NCBI GenBank assembly: GCA_038230215.1
Contig: JBBRNR010000004.1
Location: forward strand, 1-64,000
Source: DASVRZ01 sp038230215
GTDB taxonomy: Bacteria > Verrucomicrobiota > Verrucomicrobiia > Chthoniobacterales > DASVRZ01
Direction of reading: 5' to 3'
Length of the DNA: 64,000 bases
Below, in pieces: positions 17,770 through 25,618 of the stretch (position 1 is the first letter of the stretch; every line of letters starts with the position of its first letter). A model generated the notes under the pieces. The model searched no databases, was not told the origin of the DNA, and saw nothing but the letters and a program-made list of their open reading frames with translations. The translations under genes were made by a program, and so were the position numbers.

Positions 17770-18912
17770 ATGGCCACACTCGCTACTGTCGTTAACGGGC
17801 TCAAACTACCCAATCCATTCATCATCGGCTCCGGCCCTCCGGGGACGAATCTGAACGTCATCGGGAAGGCTTTCAAGGAAGGCTGGGGTGCGGTGATCGC
17901 GAAAACCGTCAGCCTCGATTCGTCGAAAGTGATCAACGTCACACCGCGCTACGGCAAGCTGCTCTCGACCGACAAAAAAGAAATCATCGGCTGGGAAAAC
18001 ATCGAGTTGATCAGCGACCGTCCGTTCTCGATCTGGCTCGAGGAGTTTAAGAAATGCAAGGACCTCTATCCCGATGGCGTGCTCATCGCGTCGATCATGG
18101 AGGAGTATAACCGGGACGCGTGGATCGAAATCGTCGAGCGTTGTCAGGCCGCGGGCGTGGATGCGTTTGAGCTAAACTTCTCTTGTCCGCACGGTCTCCC
18201 CGAAAGAAAGATGGGCGCGGCGATGGGCCAGGATCCAGCGGTCCTCGGGGAAGTCTGCGGCTGGGTGCATTCCGTCTCGAAGATTCCGGTCTGGGCAAAA
18301 ATGACTCCTAACATTACGCATATCGAGGAGCCGAGCCGGGCCGCGCTATTGGCAGGCATCGAGGGGATTAGTGCCATCAATACAATCCGCAGCGTCATCG
18401 GCGTGAATATGGAAACGCTGCGTCCCGAGCCGACGGTGGAGGGTTACACGACGCCCGGCGGATATTCGTCGAAGGCGGTAAAACCCATTGCGCTACGCAT
18501 GTGCATGGAGATCGCGACGATGATTCGCAATGAATTTCCCGGCCGCACGCTTTCCGGCATGGGCGGCATTGAGACCGGTGAGGACGCGGCACAGTTTATC
18601 TTGCTCGGCAGCGACACGGTGCAGGCCTGCACGGGGCCGATGAAGTTTGGCTACGAATACGTCAAGCCAATGCAAGAGCAATTACTCGCTTTCATGGAGA
18701 AGCACGGATTTGAAACGCTGGCCGACTTCAAGGGTTTGAGCCTCGATTACTTCACGACTCACGCGGATCTGGTCAAACGCCAGAAAGAGCGCAAGGACAG
18801 GCAGGCAGTAGAAGCCACAGAGAAAGCCGAACAGAAGAAAATGGTCCAGGCCGACACCGAGTGGAGCGGCGAAAGTTTCGTCGAGCAGTCCAACGCGCTG
18901 GCGAATAGCTAA
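17770..18912 (+). CDS. preA: Dihydropyrimidine/dihydroorotate dehydrogenase-like flavoprotein (PreA-type, without ferredoxin domain)
   Basis: The 380-residue protein matches the FMN-binding catalytic domain of PreA, the large subunit of NAD-dependent dihydropyrimidine dehydrogenase. NGLKLPNPFIIGSGPPGTN starts the barrel, ELNFSCPHGLPERKMGAAMGQ contains the catalytic Cys, PVWAKMTPNIT the phosphate-side Lys, and SGMGGIETGEDAAQFILLGSDTVQ the FMN phosphate loop. Unlike the 411-residue E. coli PreA, it has no Cys-rich 4Fe-4S module; a Lys/Glu-rich tail takes its place. No preT is in the window. The electron partner is therefore unclear. Confidence 0.82.
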   Translation: MATLATVVNGLKLPNPFIIGSGPPGTNLNVIGKAFKEGWGAVIAKTVSLDSSKVINVTPRYGKLLSTDKKEIIGWENIELISDRPFSIWLEEFKKCKDLYPDGVLIASIMEEYNRDAWIEIVERCQAAGVDAFELNFSCPHGLPERKMGAAMGQDPAVLGEVCGWVHSVSKIPVWAKMTPNITHIEEPSRAALLAGIEGISAINTIRSVIGVNMETLRPEPTVEGYTTPGGYSSKAVKPIALRMCMEIATMIRNEFPGRTLSGMGGIETGEDAAQFILLGSDTVQACTGPMKFGYEYVKPMQEQLLAFMEKHGFETLADFKGLSLDYFTTHADLVKRQKERKDRQAVEATEKAEQKKMVQADTEWSGESFVEQSNALANS

Positions 18913-19005
18913 AAGGGCGTCTCATAAGTCGCGCATGGAGCGTTTTGCATCATGGATGAGTTGTAGCGTCGAGTCTGTGGTTCGAGTCTATCTGCCATCA
19001 AGCCA

Positions 19006-19024
19006 ATCGAGCCACAGGCTCGAT
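19006..19024. other. Perfect 8-bp hairpin, possible transcription end
   Basis: ATCGAGCC (19006-19013) and GGCTCGAT (19017-19024) are perfect inverted repeats around a 3-base loop. The hairpin lies about 95 bases after the preA stop and before the convergent lipase-like gene. There is no T-run on either side, so a simple intrinsic terminator is not proven. The rest of the 18913-19152 gap shows no gene. Confidence 0.35.
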
Positions 19025-19152
19025 GCTTACGAGCCGTTTGAGACCGGCGGGCATGGATTGGGAATGAAAGACGGCCATCCCTGAACCATTCCCTATTCCC
19101 ATGGATGCGGGGTCGAACTCGGGGACATTCTGCCACAGGCCTTGTTTGTGAA

Positions 19153-21501
19153 TTATTTCCGCAGTCGGAAAAAGACGTGCTTCGATGTCCCTAAGTCAAA
19201 CGCCATGGTGTGAAAATAGTCCGTATCGTCAGGTGTGCCCTCCACGGGCTGCCAGTTAGGGTTAGTCAAGTCGTCAGTCGCTTCCAATGTCCAATCGATT
19301 GCGGAAATCGGCCACGATGCCTTCACGCTAGCAGTCGTCATTTCCAAATCCAGTTGAGGCCTTTCGGGGATGTAAAACTGGATATTCCGCACACTGAGTT
19401 TTCCTGTTGGCGGTGTGTTCGTTCCGTTCAGGGCAAAGACCAATTCTACATCCTGGTCGATATAATCAGTGACAATGATAGGCGGCGTGCTGTTCCACTC
19501 ACCGTCATTAAGGTATTTCGCCTCAGTCGTCAGCTTATTCACGGTATTGATGCCCATCGTCATGTAATCTTCCACGGCAGCCCCTTCAATCATGTATTCA
19601 AAGGTAAATGCCACCGCCTCTCTCGGCACATGCACTGGAATAATCGAATACACCGTATTTGCAGCAGTTGGATTCGCGGAGAGAGCGACCGCTTGCGACT
19701 TCATCTGTACCTGTATGTTTTGTGACTGACTGGCACCGGGCTGAACGCTAAATTCCAAGCCGTTTTGAATTTGAAAGACGTTACCGGGTGAAGTTCCCGT
19801 TTGGTTGTAATATGCAGCCGTGGAATCTGCCGTTCCCAAATAGATGGCCTGACCTGGAGGTGGAGCAAAATACTCGTCAATTTTGGCAACCATATTACCG
19901 TAATATTTGATCGTTTTTTGCTGGGCCAAAATAGCCGCACTATCTACAGCACGACTTGCAGTGCTTAAACCTTGGTAAGCGGCATAGCTTGGAAACATCA
20001 GTATTTTTCCACTTCCATCCGCATATTGTGAAGCCGCCTCAGTCACATTTGTGAATCCATATTCCGAGCCACTTAGGTCATCATTTTGCAGGTAGTAGCT
20101 ATTTTGCGGTGGCAATCCATTACTCGTTCCGGCGGCATTGATCGTGTTTCTTTCAAAAGACCATTTATCACCCAAGAAACTCGCGGTGGGGTGACTCACG
20201 GTATATTGATACCAAGAAACTGCGTAGCTATGTTGATCTTCGGGATTAAGTCGTATCGCATTGCGCCAGAGCAACGCATTCACGGCTTCGGCATGGGGTA
20301 GCCCGGCAATGCTCAGATAGTTATCTATGTATTGAAAATTATCAGGAATCACTTTTGATGCAAAGTTTCTGACATAAGGTTTGGCATCCGCACTGGCACC
20401 GTCAGCCAACCAAGGTCCGACGAAAGGTAATACGCTCTTTAACGCGTCCAAAGCTATATGCACACCTTTGAGTCCTGTTACTAACTCCGCCTCATCCAGC
20501 ATTGTCATCTGGGTTCTTAATGATGAATACACTTGTGTAGCAGGACGCGTGTCTCCACGAGGGCGATGGGTTCCATCATGAATATAATCAGCCGCCGCGC
20601 AGTTGACCATCACTCCGAGGCTGTGGCCGATGAAATGGATAGGTTCGCTGTAATAAGGGCCCAGCGCATCCATCAAGGCTTTTCCTAAGGCCACACCTTC
20701 GGCCACCGTCTGGTTGGCCGATTTGGAAGGATCAATGCTATCTAAGTTTGCGTTATCTCGCCAATCCCAGACCAAGATATTCACATTGTCGCCATAAACA
20801 GATTTGAAGGCATCTGCCATCCCGACGGGCCAGCCACTGGAGTTGGTTTTCCAACCATGAGTCAGCACCACCGTCTTTCTCGTCTGATAAATTTGATGGT
20901 TAGTATTCATACTAATCAAATGAGTACCAGTAATCGGTATGGGTTTCTCCGTCAGAGCAATAGCCAGAAGTTGTGAGACCGGGGTGATGAGCGGGACATC
21001 TGACAGTGGCGTTATCGGTGCGAGGAGGACATACAAGGCGGCATCCTTACTTGCCATGCTCCCATATGCATTCCTCACGACGACTGAGTAACTGCCCGAT
21101 TTCACGGCTTGCACGTTGGCGATTGCGTAGGTCGGACTCGTGGCTCCGGTGATGTTCACGCCGTTGATGCGCCATTGGTAGGTGAGAGGCGTAGAGCCTT
21201 GGGCGGCGACTTGGAAGGTGGCGGTCTGGCCGACTTTTTTGGCGAGGCCGAGCGGTTGGGTGGTGATCTGCGGTGCGCCCTCGTAGTAATAGCTCACCGT
21301 GGGACTACTTTGGAACGTCAGGTTTTCGTCGCCGGGCCAGTCGTAGTATTGGTAGCTAACAATCGAACTGGTAATTGTCGTCTGCGCGTCGGGATTTGAG
21401 AGCGAATCTTGATATTGGTAGCTGAAGACTGGAGAAAATGTGTCCGCGTCCTCGGCTTTGGCATTGGTTAAGAAGACCAACGACCAAATAAAAACTATCA
21501 T
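19153..21501 (-). CDS. Secreted alpha/beta-hydrolase (lipase-like) with Ig-like domain
   Basis: From MIVFIWSLVFLTNAKAE (signal peptide) the protein has 782 residues. An N-terminal immunoglobulin-like domain follows (APQITTQPLGLAKKVGQTATFQVAAQGSTPLTYQWRINGVNI and a YSVVVRNAYG end). A hydrolase region contains VVLTHGWKTNSSGWP and HFIGHSLGVMVNCAAADY, the GxSxG nucleophile elbow typical of lipases. A long C-terminal beta-rich region includes a final segment (WTLEATDDLTNPNWQPVEG) that resembles verrucomicrobial exported-protein ends. It probably acts on extracellular esters. The frame runs on to 21768 through a dispersed repeat element; I exclude that part. Confidence 0.78.
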   Translation of the reverse strand: MIVFIWSLVFLTNAKAEDADTFSPVFSYQYQDSLSNPDAQTTITSSIVSYQYYDWPGDENLTFQSSPTVSYYYEGAPQITTQPLGLAKKVGQTATFQVAAQGSTPLTYQWRINGVNITGATSPTYAIANVQAVKSGSYSVVVRNAYGSMASKDAALYVLLAPITPLSDVPLITPVSQLLAIALTEKPIPITGTHLISMNTNHQIYQTRKTVVLTHGWKTNSSGWPVGMADAFKSVYGDNVNILVWDWRDNANLDSIDPSKSANQTVAEGVALGKALMDALGPYYSEPIHFIGHSLGVMVNCAAADYIHDGTHRPRGDTRPATQVYSSLRTQMTMLDEAELVTGLKGVHIALDALKSVLPFVGPWLADGASADAKPYVRNFASKVIPDNFQYIDNYLSIAGLPHAEAVNALLWRNAIRLNPEDQHSYAVSWYQYTVSHPTASFLGDKWSFERNTINAAGTSNGLPPQNSYYLQNDDLSGSEYGFTNVTEAASQYADGSGKILMFPSYAAYQGLSTASRAVDSAAILAQQKTIKYYGNMVAKIDEYFAPPPGQAIYLGTADSTAAYYNQTGTSPGNVFQIQNGLEFSVQPGASQSQNIQVQMKSQAVALSANPTAANTVYSIIPVHVPREAVAFTFEYMIEGAAVEDYMTMGINTVNKLTTEAKYLNDGEWNSTPPIIVTDYIDQDVELVFALNGTNTPPTGKLSVRNIQFYIPERPQLDLEMTTASVKASWPISAIDWTLEATDDLTNPNWQPVEGTPDDTDYFHTMAFDLGTSKHVFFRLRK

Positions 21502-21528
21502 CCTCACCCAATGCACGGATGCAAAACT

Positions 21529-21748
21529 CCGGGGAGCGCGGGCCGCTGGCCTGCACCGTTGGGCGGCTCGCCCAACGGACGTTTGCCGGGTGAAGTCGCA
21601 AACGTCTTCCCGCACCGTTCGCAGAGAAGATGTTCCCAAAGCGGAGTCTTGAGTGTGCTGCCGCCCAAGCCGCCCATTCGAAGGCACGCGCAAAGGATGT
21701 TTTGGGCGAGTCGCCAAAAACGGCACGCGAGTCGCGTGCGCTCCCCGG
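21529..21748. repeat. 220-bp dispersed palindromic element with terminal inverted repeats
   Basis: The element opens with CCGGGGAGCGC (21529-21539) and closes with the complementary GCGCTCCCCGG (21738-21748). Inside are nested palindromes such as GTTGGGCGGCTCGCCCAAC and TTTTGGGCGAGTCGCCAAAA. A second, shorter copy with the same opening lies at about 43200-43330. It sits in the 271-base gap upstream of the lipase-like gene and codes for nothing plausible. It looks like a non-autonomous, possibly RAYT-type mobilised repeat; no transposase is seen. Confidence 0.65.
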
Positions 21749-21772
21749 AATGTCTCGCTTCGCGTCATGGGG

Positions 21773-23056
21773 TTAGTTTAGCGGGTAGCGTTTGCCGGAT
21801 TCGGAGATGTAGGTGATGCGTTGTTTGCTGCCCAACTGAGCGGTGATTTCCATCGCCTTGAAGCGCTCGCCGTCTGCTGTCCAACCCGTTTCTGCGAGGG
21901 AACGGGCGGTACTGCCGGGATCGGTCGAGGCTGTGCCGGAAAAACCTACTACTGTTTGGGCTTGAATTGTGCCACCACCACGGGGCAACGTAACCAATAC
22001 CGTGGCTGTGCTGGACGATAAATTGCCGCTATTGTTTGTGCCAACTGCTCGAATAGTGGCACCATTAACGGGTTTTACGTCCACTATAATTTCGCTGCCA
22101 ATAGCTATATTAGTGCAACGAACTACGATAGAAACCGGATTACTCAGATTTGCCGGTATTGTTACATCGGGATTCACCAATTGTGCACTGGGATTTGATC
22201 CAACGGTTACACCGCCGATGCTTTGAATGGATAGACTGCCAGCCTGATTTGCTGGTGGTATTATTATGGGTTGGAACCCACGGCTATTCAGTCCATTTAC
22301 ACCCCCGTTAAATGTATTGTCTGGCGAATCCATTCTTATCCAGCCATTGCCTCCGCCATAGGACCTTCCACTAACGTCAATTGATCCGCTACCGCTAATG
22401 TGTGTTGCAAATAGTCTTATGGCACCTCCACTGCTATTAAAGTTGCCATTGGATTCTATGCTACCAGTCGTCAAAATAGTATCAGATGCAGTAATGAGAA
22501 TGGCACCCCCGCCACCTCCTCCTTTTTGATAGGGAGAGCCACCGCCACCTGATCCTCCATTAAGTGGAATGCAGTATTTGTTGCCATATGTTTCTCCAAT
22601 CGCACCACCATAATCATTGATTCCTTTTGTTGCATATGAAGCGCAGCCCCCCACTATAATATTTGTCTGAGTACCGCCGCCACCGCCAGGACCTAGCCCA
22701 TTTCCAGATGCGACCCCGCCGCCACCAATGTTACCTCCTGCATAGCCACCAGGTCCTCCTACAAAGTCTTTTGCAGTTACTCTAACCGTACCCAGTATAG
22801 TGCATGATCCCTGCACCAACCACACCACCGGCTTATTCGCCACATTTGGCTTGAATGTCACGGTCACACCGCTCGGAATATTCACCGAAGTATATTGGTA
22901 AATCCCATCGGGGTGATCGGCCATGTCGATCTCGACGCTCTGCGTGGGGTTAAACGCACCGTCGCTGCCATTGCTCCCGCTGTTCACTTGTGCGGTGGTC
23001 ATGCAAGGCCAAGCCAAGAAGGCGAGACCGCAGAGGAGAGGAAGGATGTTTTTCAT
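21773..23056 (-). CDS. Secreted glycine-rich hypothetical protein
   Basis: The 427-residue protein starts with a signal peptide (MKNILPLLCGLAFLAWPCMTTAQ). A beta-rich N-terminal part (SVNIPSGVTVTFKPNVANKPVVWLVQG) resembles the openings of adhesin or parallel-beta proteins. Its centre has several glycine-only stretches (GGPGGYAGGNIGGGG, GPGGGGG, GSGGGGSPYQKGGGGGG). The C-terminus (ERFKAMEITAQLGSKQRITYISESGKRYPLN) is compact. I infer a cell-surface or extracellular structural protein; no enzyme motif is seen. The longer frame back to 23653 is antisense to another gene and is excluded. Confidence 0.7.
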   Translation of the reverse strand: MKNILPLLCGLAFLAWPCMTTAQVNSGSNGSDGAFNPTQSVEIDMADHPDGIYQYTSVNIPSGVTVTFKPNVANKPVVWLVQGSCTILGTVRVTAKDFVGGPGGYAGGNIGGGGVASGNGLGPGGGGGTQTNIIVGGCASYATKGINDYGGAIGETYGNKYCIPLNGGSGGGGSPYQKGGGGGGAILITASDTILTTGSIESNGNFNSSGGAIRLFATHISGSGSIDVSGRSYGGGNGWIRMDSPDNTFNGGVNGLNSRGFQPIIIPPANQAGSLSIQSIGGVTVGSNPSAQLVNPDVTIPANLSNPVSIVVRCTNIAIGSEIIVDVKPVNGATIRAVGTNNSGNLSSSTATVLVTLPRGGGTIQAQTVVGFSGTASTDPGSTARSLAETGWTADGERFKAMEITAQLGSKQRITYISESGKRYPLN

Positions 23057-23133
23057 AAAGGCACTTTCTTTTTTCAGAGATTGCAGACAGCAGGGTTCTA
23101 ACCTGCCCGGTTTAACAAGTGAATTGCGAAGAC

Positions 23134-23889
23134 CTACCCCACAAATGGCCGGGTGGCGGGGAGTTGGAATTCCATTCGGGCGGCATGGTTCGCCGGGGCG
23201 GTGTGGGGCCATTCGGCTTGGGCGGCGAATTGGATTTTCATGCGACCGGCAACGGTATCGTCCAGCAGGGTGTCGCGGCTGACGCGCAAGTTGGTGGCGG
23301 TGCTTTGACCACTGCCTTGCGCGGTCTGCGCCGTTTTGTAGGCAGCCAAGGCATCGAGGAGAGCCTGGCGGCGGGCGGCGTTGATCTTCGGCAATTTGTC
23401 GGTGGCAGTTTTGTTGTAAATGATCTGTGCCCATTGTTCGAGCGTCTCGCGGTTGGCGTTGATGGTTTCGCCGATGCCGAAGTCCTTCAGAGTGGTGGGG
23501 CTTTTGCTGTGGTATTTGGTGCGGGCGCGGGCCTGGAATTCCTGGATAACGACCATCAGGGCGGCTTCGGCGTCGATCTCGGCTTGGCTCATTTGATGTT
23601 TCGCACCGGTGGCGATGACGGCCTCGCCACTGGTGTTGCGGACGGTGGCGCAATCGGCTTGGAGGGCGACGATACTTTCCTCGGTAATGTCGTCCTCTCC
23701 GACGACTTCGCCGGGGTCGAGCTCGGTGATGAGGCGGGCGAGGTAAGCGGGCTGGAGGGCGACGCGGCAGATGGATTCTGTCTTGGTAAGGGAGGCGAGC
23801 TGGGCGGCGTTGAGGGGGGTGGGTTTGTGCGGCTTGGGCGGCTGGTTTTCAGGAGTGTTGTTACCGGCGGGTGGTGGAATATCTGACAT
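23134..23889 (-). CDS. Hypothetical protein, helical, 251 aa
   Basis: The protein has a proline-rich N-terminus (MSDIPPPAGNNTPENQPPKPHKP) followed by an all-helical body (LNAAQLASLTKTESICRVALQPAYLARLITELDPGEV, then AEAALMVVIQEFQARAR). There is no signal peptide or membrane segment. A 255-residue frame on the opposite strand covers the same DNA, but its translation is Gly/Val/Asp-rich in the way antisense frames of GC-rich genes are. I do not recognise the family. The gene is preceded by a 444-bp gap containing 21-bp array B. Confidence 0.6.
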   Translation of the reverse strand: MSDIPPPAGNNTPENQPPKPHKPTPLNAAQLASLTKTESICRVALQPAYLARLITELDPGEVVGEDDITEESIVALQADCATVRNTSGEAVIATGAKHQMSQAEIDAEAALMVVIQEFQARARTKYHSKSPTTLKDFGIGETINANRETLEQWAQIIYNKTATDKLPKINAARRQALLDALAAYKTAQTAQGSGQSTATNLRVSRDTLLDDTVAGRMKIQFAAQAEWPHTAPANHAARMEFQLPATRPFVG

Positions 23890-23953
23890 GGTTTAGTTTT
23901 TCTAGTAGTTGGGGTTGAGGACTGCGGGTGAATCGGGAAAGTGATTTTCGAGT

Positions 23954-24226
23954 CAGATTTGGCTAAATAGCACCAAATTGTCAATATTTGAAGCGGTCAG
24001 GTTGAAATTCAGAGCGGTACTGTTGATATTTATGCAGTGCAACTCAAAATTGGGGATGTCATTTTTGGAGTTTCTCCCAGTCAGGTCAAAATTTCTCCCG
24101 ATCCGGTTGAATATCCTGTAACCCAACTCAAAAGTTCTCCCAGTCCGGTCGATTACGCTCGGAGTCCGGTCAAAATTTCGGATGGGAAGATCGAAATTTG
24201 CGTCCTCAATGTTGCTTTTAGAAAGC
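23954..24226. repeat. 21-bp degenerate tandem array B (GTCCGGTCAAAATTTC core)
   Basis: Units begin at 23996 and repeat every 21 bp at 24017, 24038, 24059, 24080, 24101, 24122, 24143, 24164 and 24185, with weaker units at 23954, 23975 and 24206. The best conserved part is GTCMGGTCAAAATTTCTCCC; the units at 24080, 24143 and 24164 are closest to it. There is no slippage of phase over more than 200 bp although individual units differ at many positions. The array lies 65 bp or more upstream of the 251-residue hypothetical gene. An open frame of 107 codons runs through it on the minus strand only because 21 is divisible by three. Confidence 0.82.
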
Positions 24227-24333
24227 AAAGGCATGTCGCCGGTGACTTCCGAAAGATGGCCTACAACCCCAAGCATGGGACGGGTTATAGACGGTCAGTC
24301 CCAGTGAACCAAGGTTTTTTTAGAAAAAGCTGG

Positions 24334-24951
24334 TTATTTCTCCGGTAGTTGCAGCGCGGCGATGGCGGCCAGAACGCGTTCGCTCACTTTCTGATACGAG
24401 TCGCGTCCGTCTGCGAGATCGGCGTCGGTGAAATAAATTGGTTCACCGACCACGACCGTGATTCGGGCGAGTTTGATTCCTTTCGCGCCGCGCGGAAACG
24501 CTTCGTAAGAGCCATAAATCCGCATCGGGACAACCGGCGCACGCGTCTTGGCAACCACCAAACCCAAGCCCGGTTGCGCGGGTTGCAATTCTCCATTGTC
24601 CGTCCGCGACCCTTCCGGAAAAATGATTGTTCGATGCCCTTCGCGGACGAGTTTGATAATAGTCTTTAGCGCGCTCATGTCGGCGCGTTCCTGATCCACG
24701 GGCACGACGTTGAGCGATGGAAAGATTGGCCCCAGAATCGGCCATTTCATGAGGGTTTTCCGCGCCAGGTAATAAATCGGTCGTCGGCAGCTTGAGCCGA
24801 TGATCGGCGGATCGAAATAGCTGGCGTGATTCGCCGCATAAATGACGCCGCCTTCCTCCAACAAGCGCTCCGGATGAATCACGCGCATCCGAAAAAAGAC
24901 ACGCAATATGATTTTAGAAAGCGTGTAGGCGAAAAGATACCAGCCGCGCAT
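24334..24951 (-). CDS. plsC: 1-acyl-sn-glycerol-3-phosphate acyltransferase
   Basis: The 205-residue protein transfers an acyl chain to lysophosphatidic acid to give phosphatidic acid. It has the PlsC motifs in order: NHASYFDPPIIG (NHx4D catalytic block), VPVDQERADMSALK, FPEGSRTDNGELQPAQPG (substrate phosphate binding) and VPMRIYGSYEAFPRG. A hydrophobic segment lies at the N-terminus. I start at MRGWYLFAYTLSK, 13 bases after the cmk stop; an in-frame upstream start would overlap cmk by about 50 bases. It is the last gene of the tyrA-aroA-cmk-plsC operon. Confidence 0.92.
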   Translation of the reverse strand: MRGWYLFAYTLSKIILRVFFRMRVIHPERLLEEGGVIYAANHASYFDPPIIGSSCRRPIYYLARKTLMKWPILGPIFPSLNVVPVDQERADMSALKTIIKLVREGHRTIIFPEGSRTDNGELQPAQPGLGLVVAKTRAPVVPMRIYGSYEAFPRGAKGIKLARITVVVGEPIYFTDADLADGRDSYQKVSERVLAAIAALQLPEK

Positions 24952-24964
24952 TTGCTTATTCCAT

Positions 24965-25618
24965 TTAAGAAATGGCGAGTCCCTTGAGCTTGAGGCGACC
25001 GATGATTTCCCCAACCACGCCGTCGATCGTGAGATGGGAACTGTCGATTACCTGGGCGTCGTCGGCGATGACCAGCGGAGAGGCTCGCCGGGTGGAATCG
25101 GCCTTGTCGCGATGGGAAATTTCATCCGCTTGTCCCTGCACTTGACGGCGCAGGCGGCGGACTTCGGGCGAGGCGTCGATGTAAAATTTATACGGTGTGT
25201 CCGGGAACACGGTGGAACCGATGTCGCGCCCTTCCATAACGAGATCCGTTTCGTTGGCGAAATCCCGCAGGAAGGTGAGTAGAAAATCGCGTACTCCCGG
25301 GATGCTTGAAACTGGCGAGACGTTTTCATTGATCAATTGGTCGCGCAGATGTGGCTCGGGGTTTATTCCGTCGATGCGAATAACCGACGCGCCGTTTTCG
25401 AGGTCGATCTTAATGTTCGACCGCTCCAGCAAATCGAGCACGCCGGTGGCATCATTCGATGGGACATGCATGGTAACGACGCGCCAAGTGATGGCCCGAT
25501 ACATCGCGCCGGAATTCACATAAGCGTAGCCGAGACGGCGGGCGAGATTCTGCGCGACGCTGCTTTTTCCAGACGCCGCGGGGCCGTCGATGGCGATGAC
25601 GTTATGGGCGTCGCTCAT
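24965..25618 (-). CDS. cmk: Cytidylate kinase
   Basis: The 217-residue kinase phosphorylates CMP and dCMP. It has the P-loop GPAASGKSSVA, the substrate segment YAYVNSGAMYRAITW, and the late VMEGRDIGSTVFPDTPYKFYIDASPEVRRLRR with the adenylate-lid arginines. Its ATG overlaps the aroA stop by four bases. The aroA-cmk pairing is common in bacteria. Confidence 0.95.
   Translation of the reverse strand: MSDAHNVIAIDGPAASGKSSVAQNLARRLGYAYVNSGAMYRAITWRVVTMHVPSNDATGVLDLLERSNIKIDLENGASVIRIDGINPEPHLRDQLINENVSPVSSIPGVRDFLLTFLRDFANETDLVMEGRDIGSTVFPDTPYKFYIDASPEVRRLRRQVQGQADEISHRDKADSTRRASPLVIADDAQVIDSSHLTIDGVVGEIIGRLKLKGLAIS

Noticed and set aside
18981..19003. GGTTCGAGTC as a tRNA T-loop
   Set aside because: No acceptor, D or anticodon stems can be formed around it.
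23119..23886. 255-codon plus-strand frame opposite the 251-aa hypothetical gene
   Set aside because: Gly/Val/Asp-rich antisense translation; the minus-strand protein has more natural composition and a start in context.
23953..24276. 107-codon minus frame with NFDLTGR-like heptads across array B
   Set aside because: The periodicity is better explained at DNA level; heptads vary strongly, there is no ribosome-binding site, and the same phenomenon appears in other arrays with different frames.
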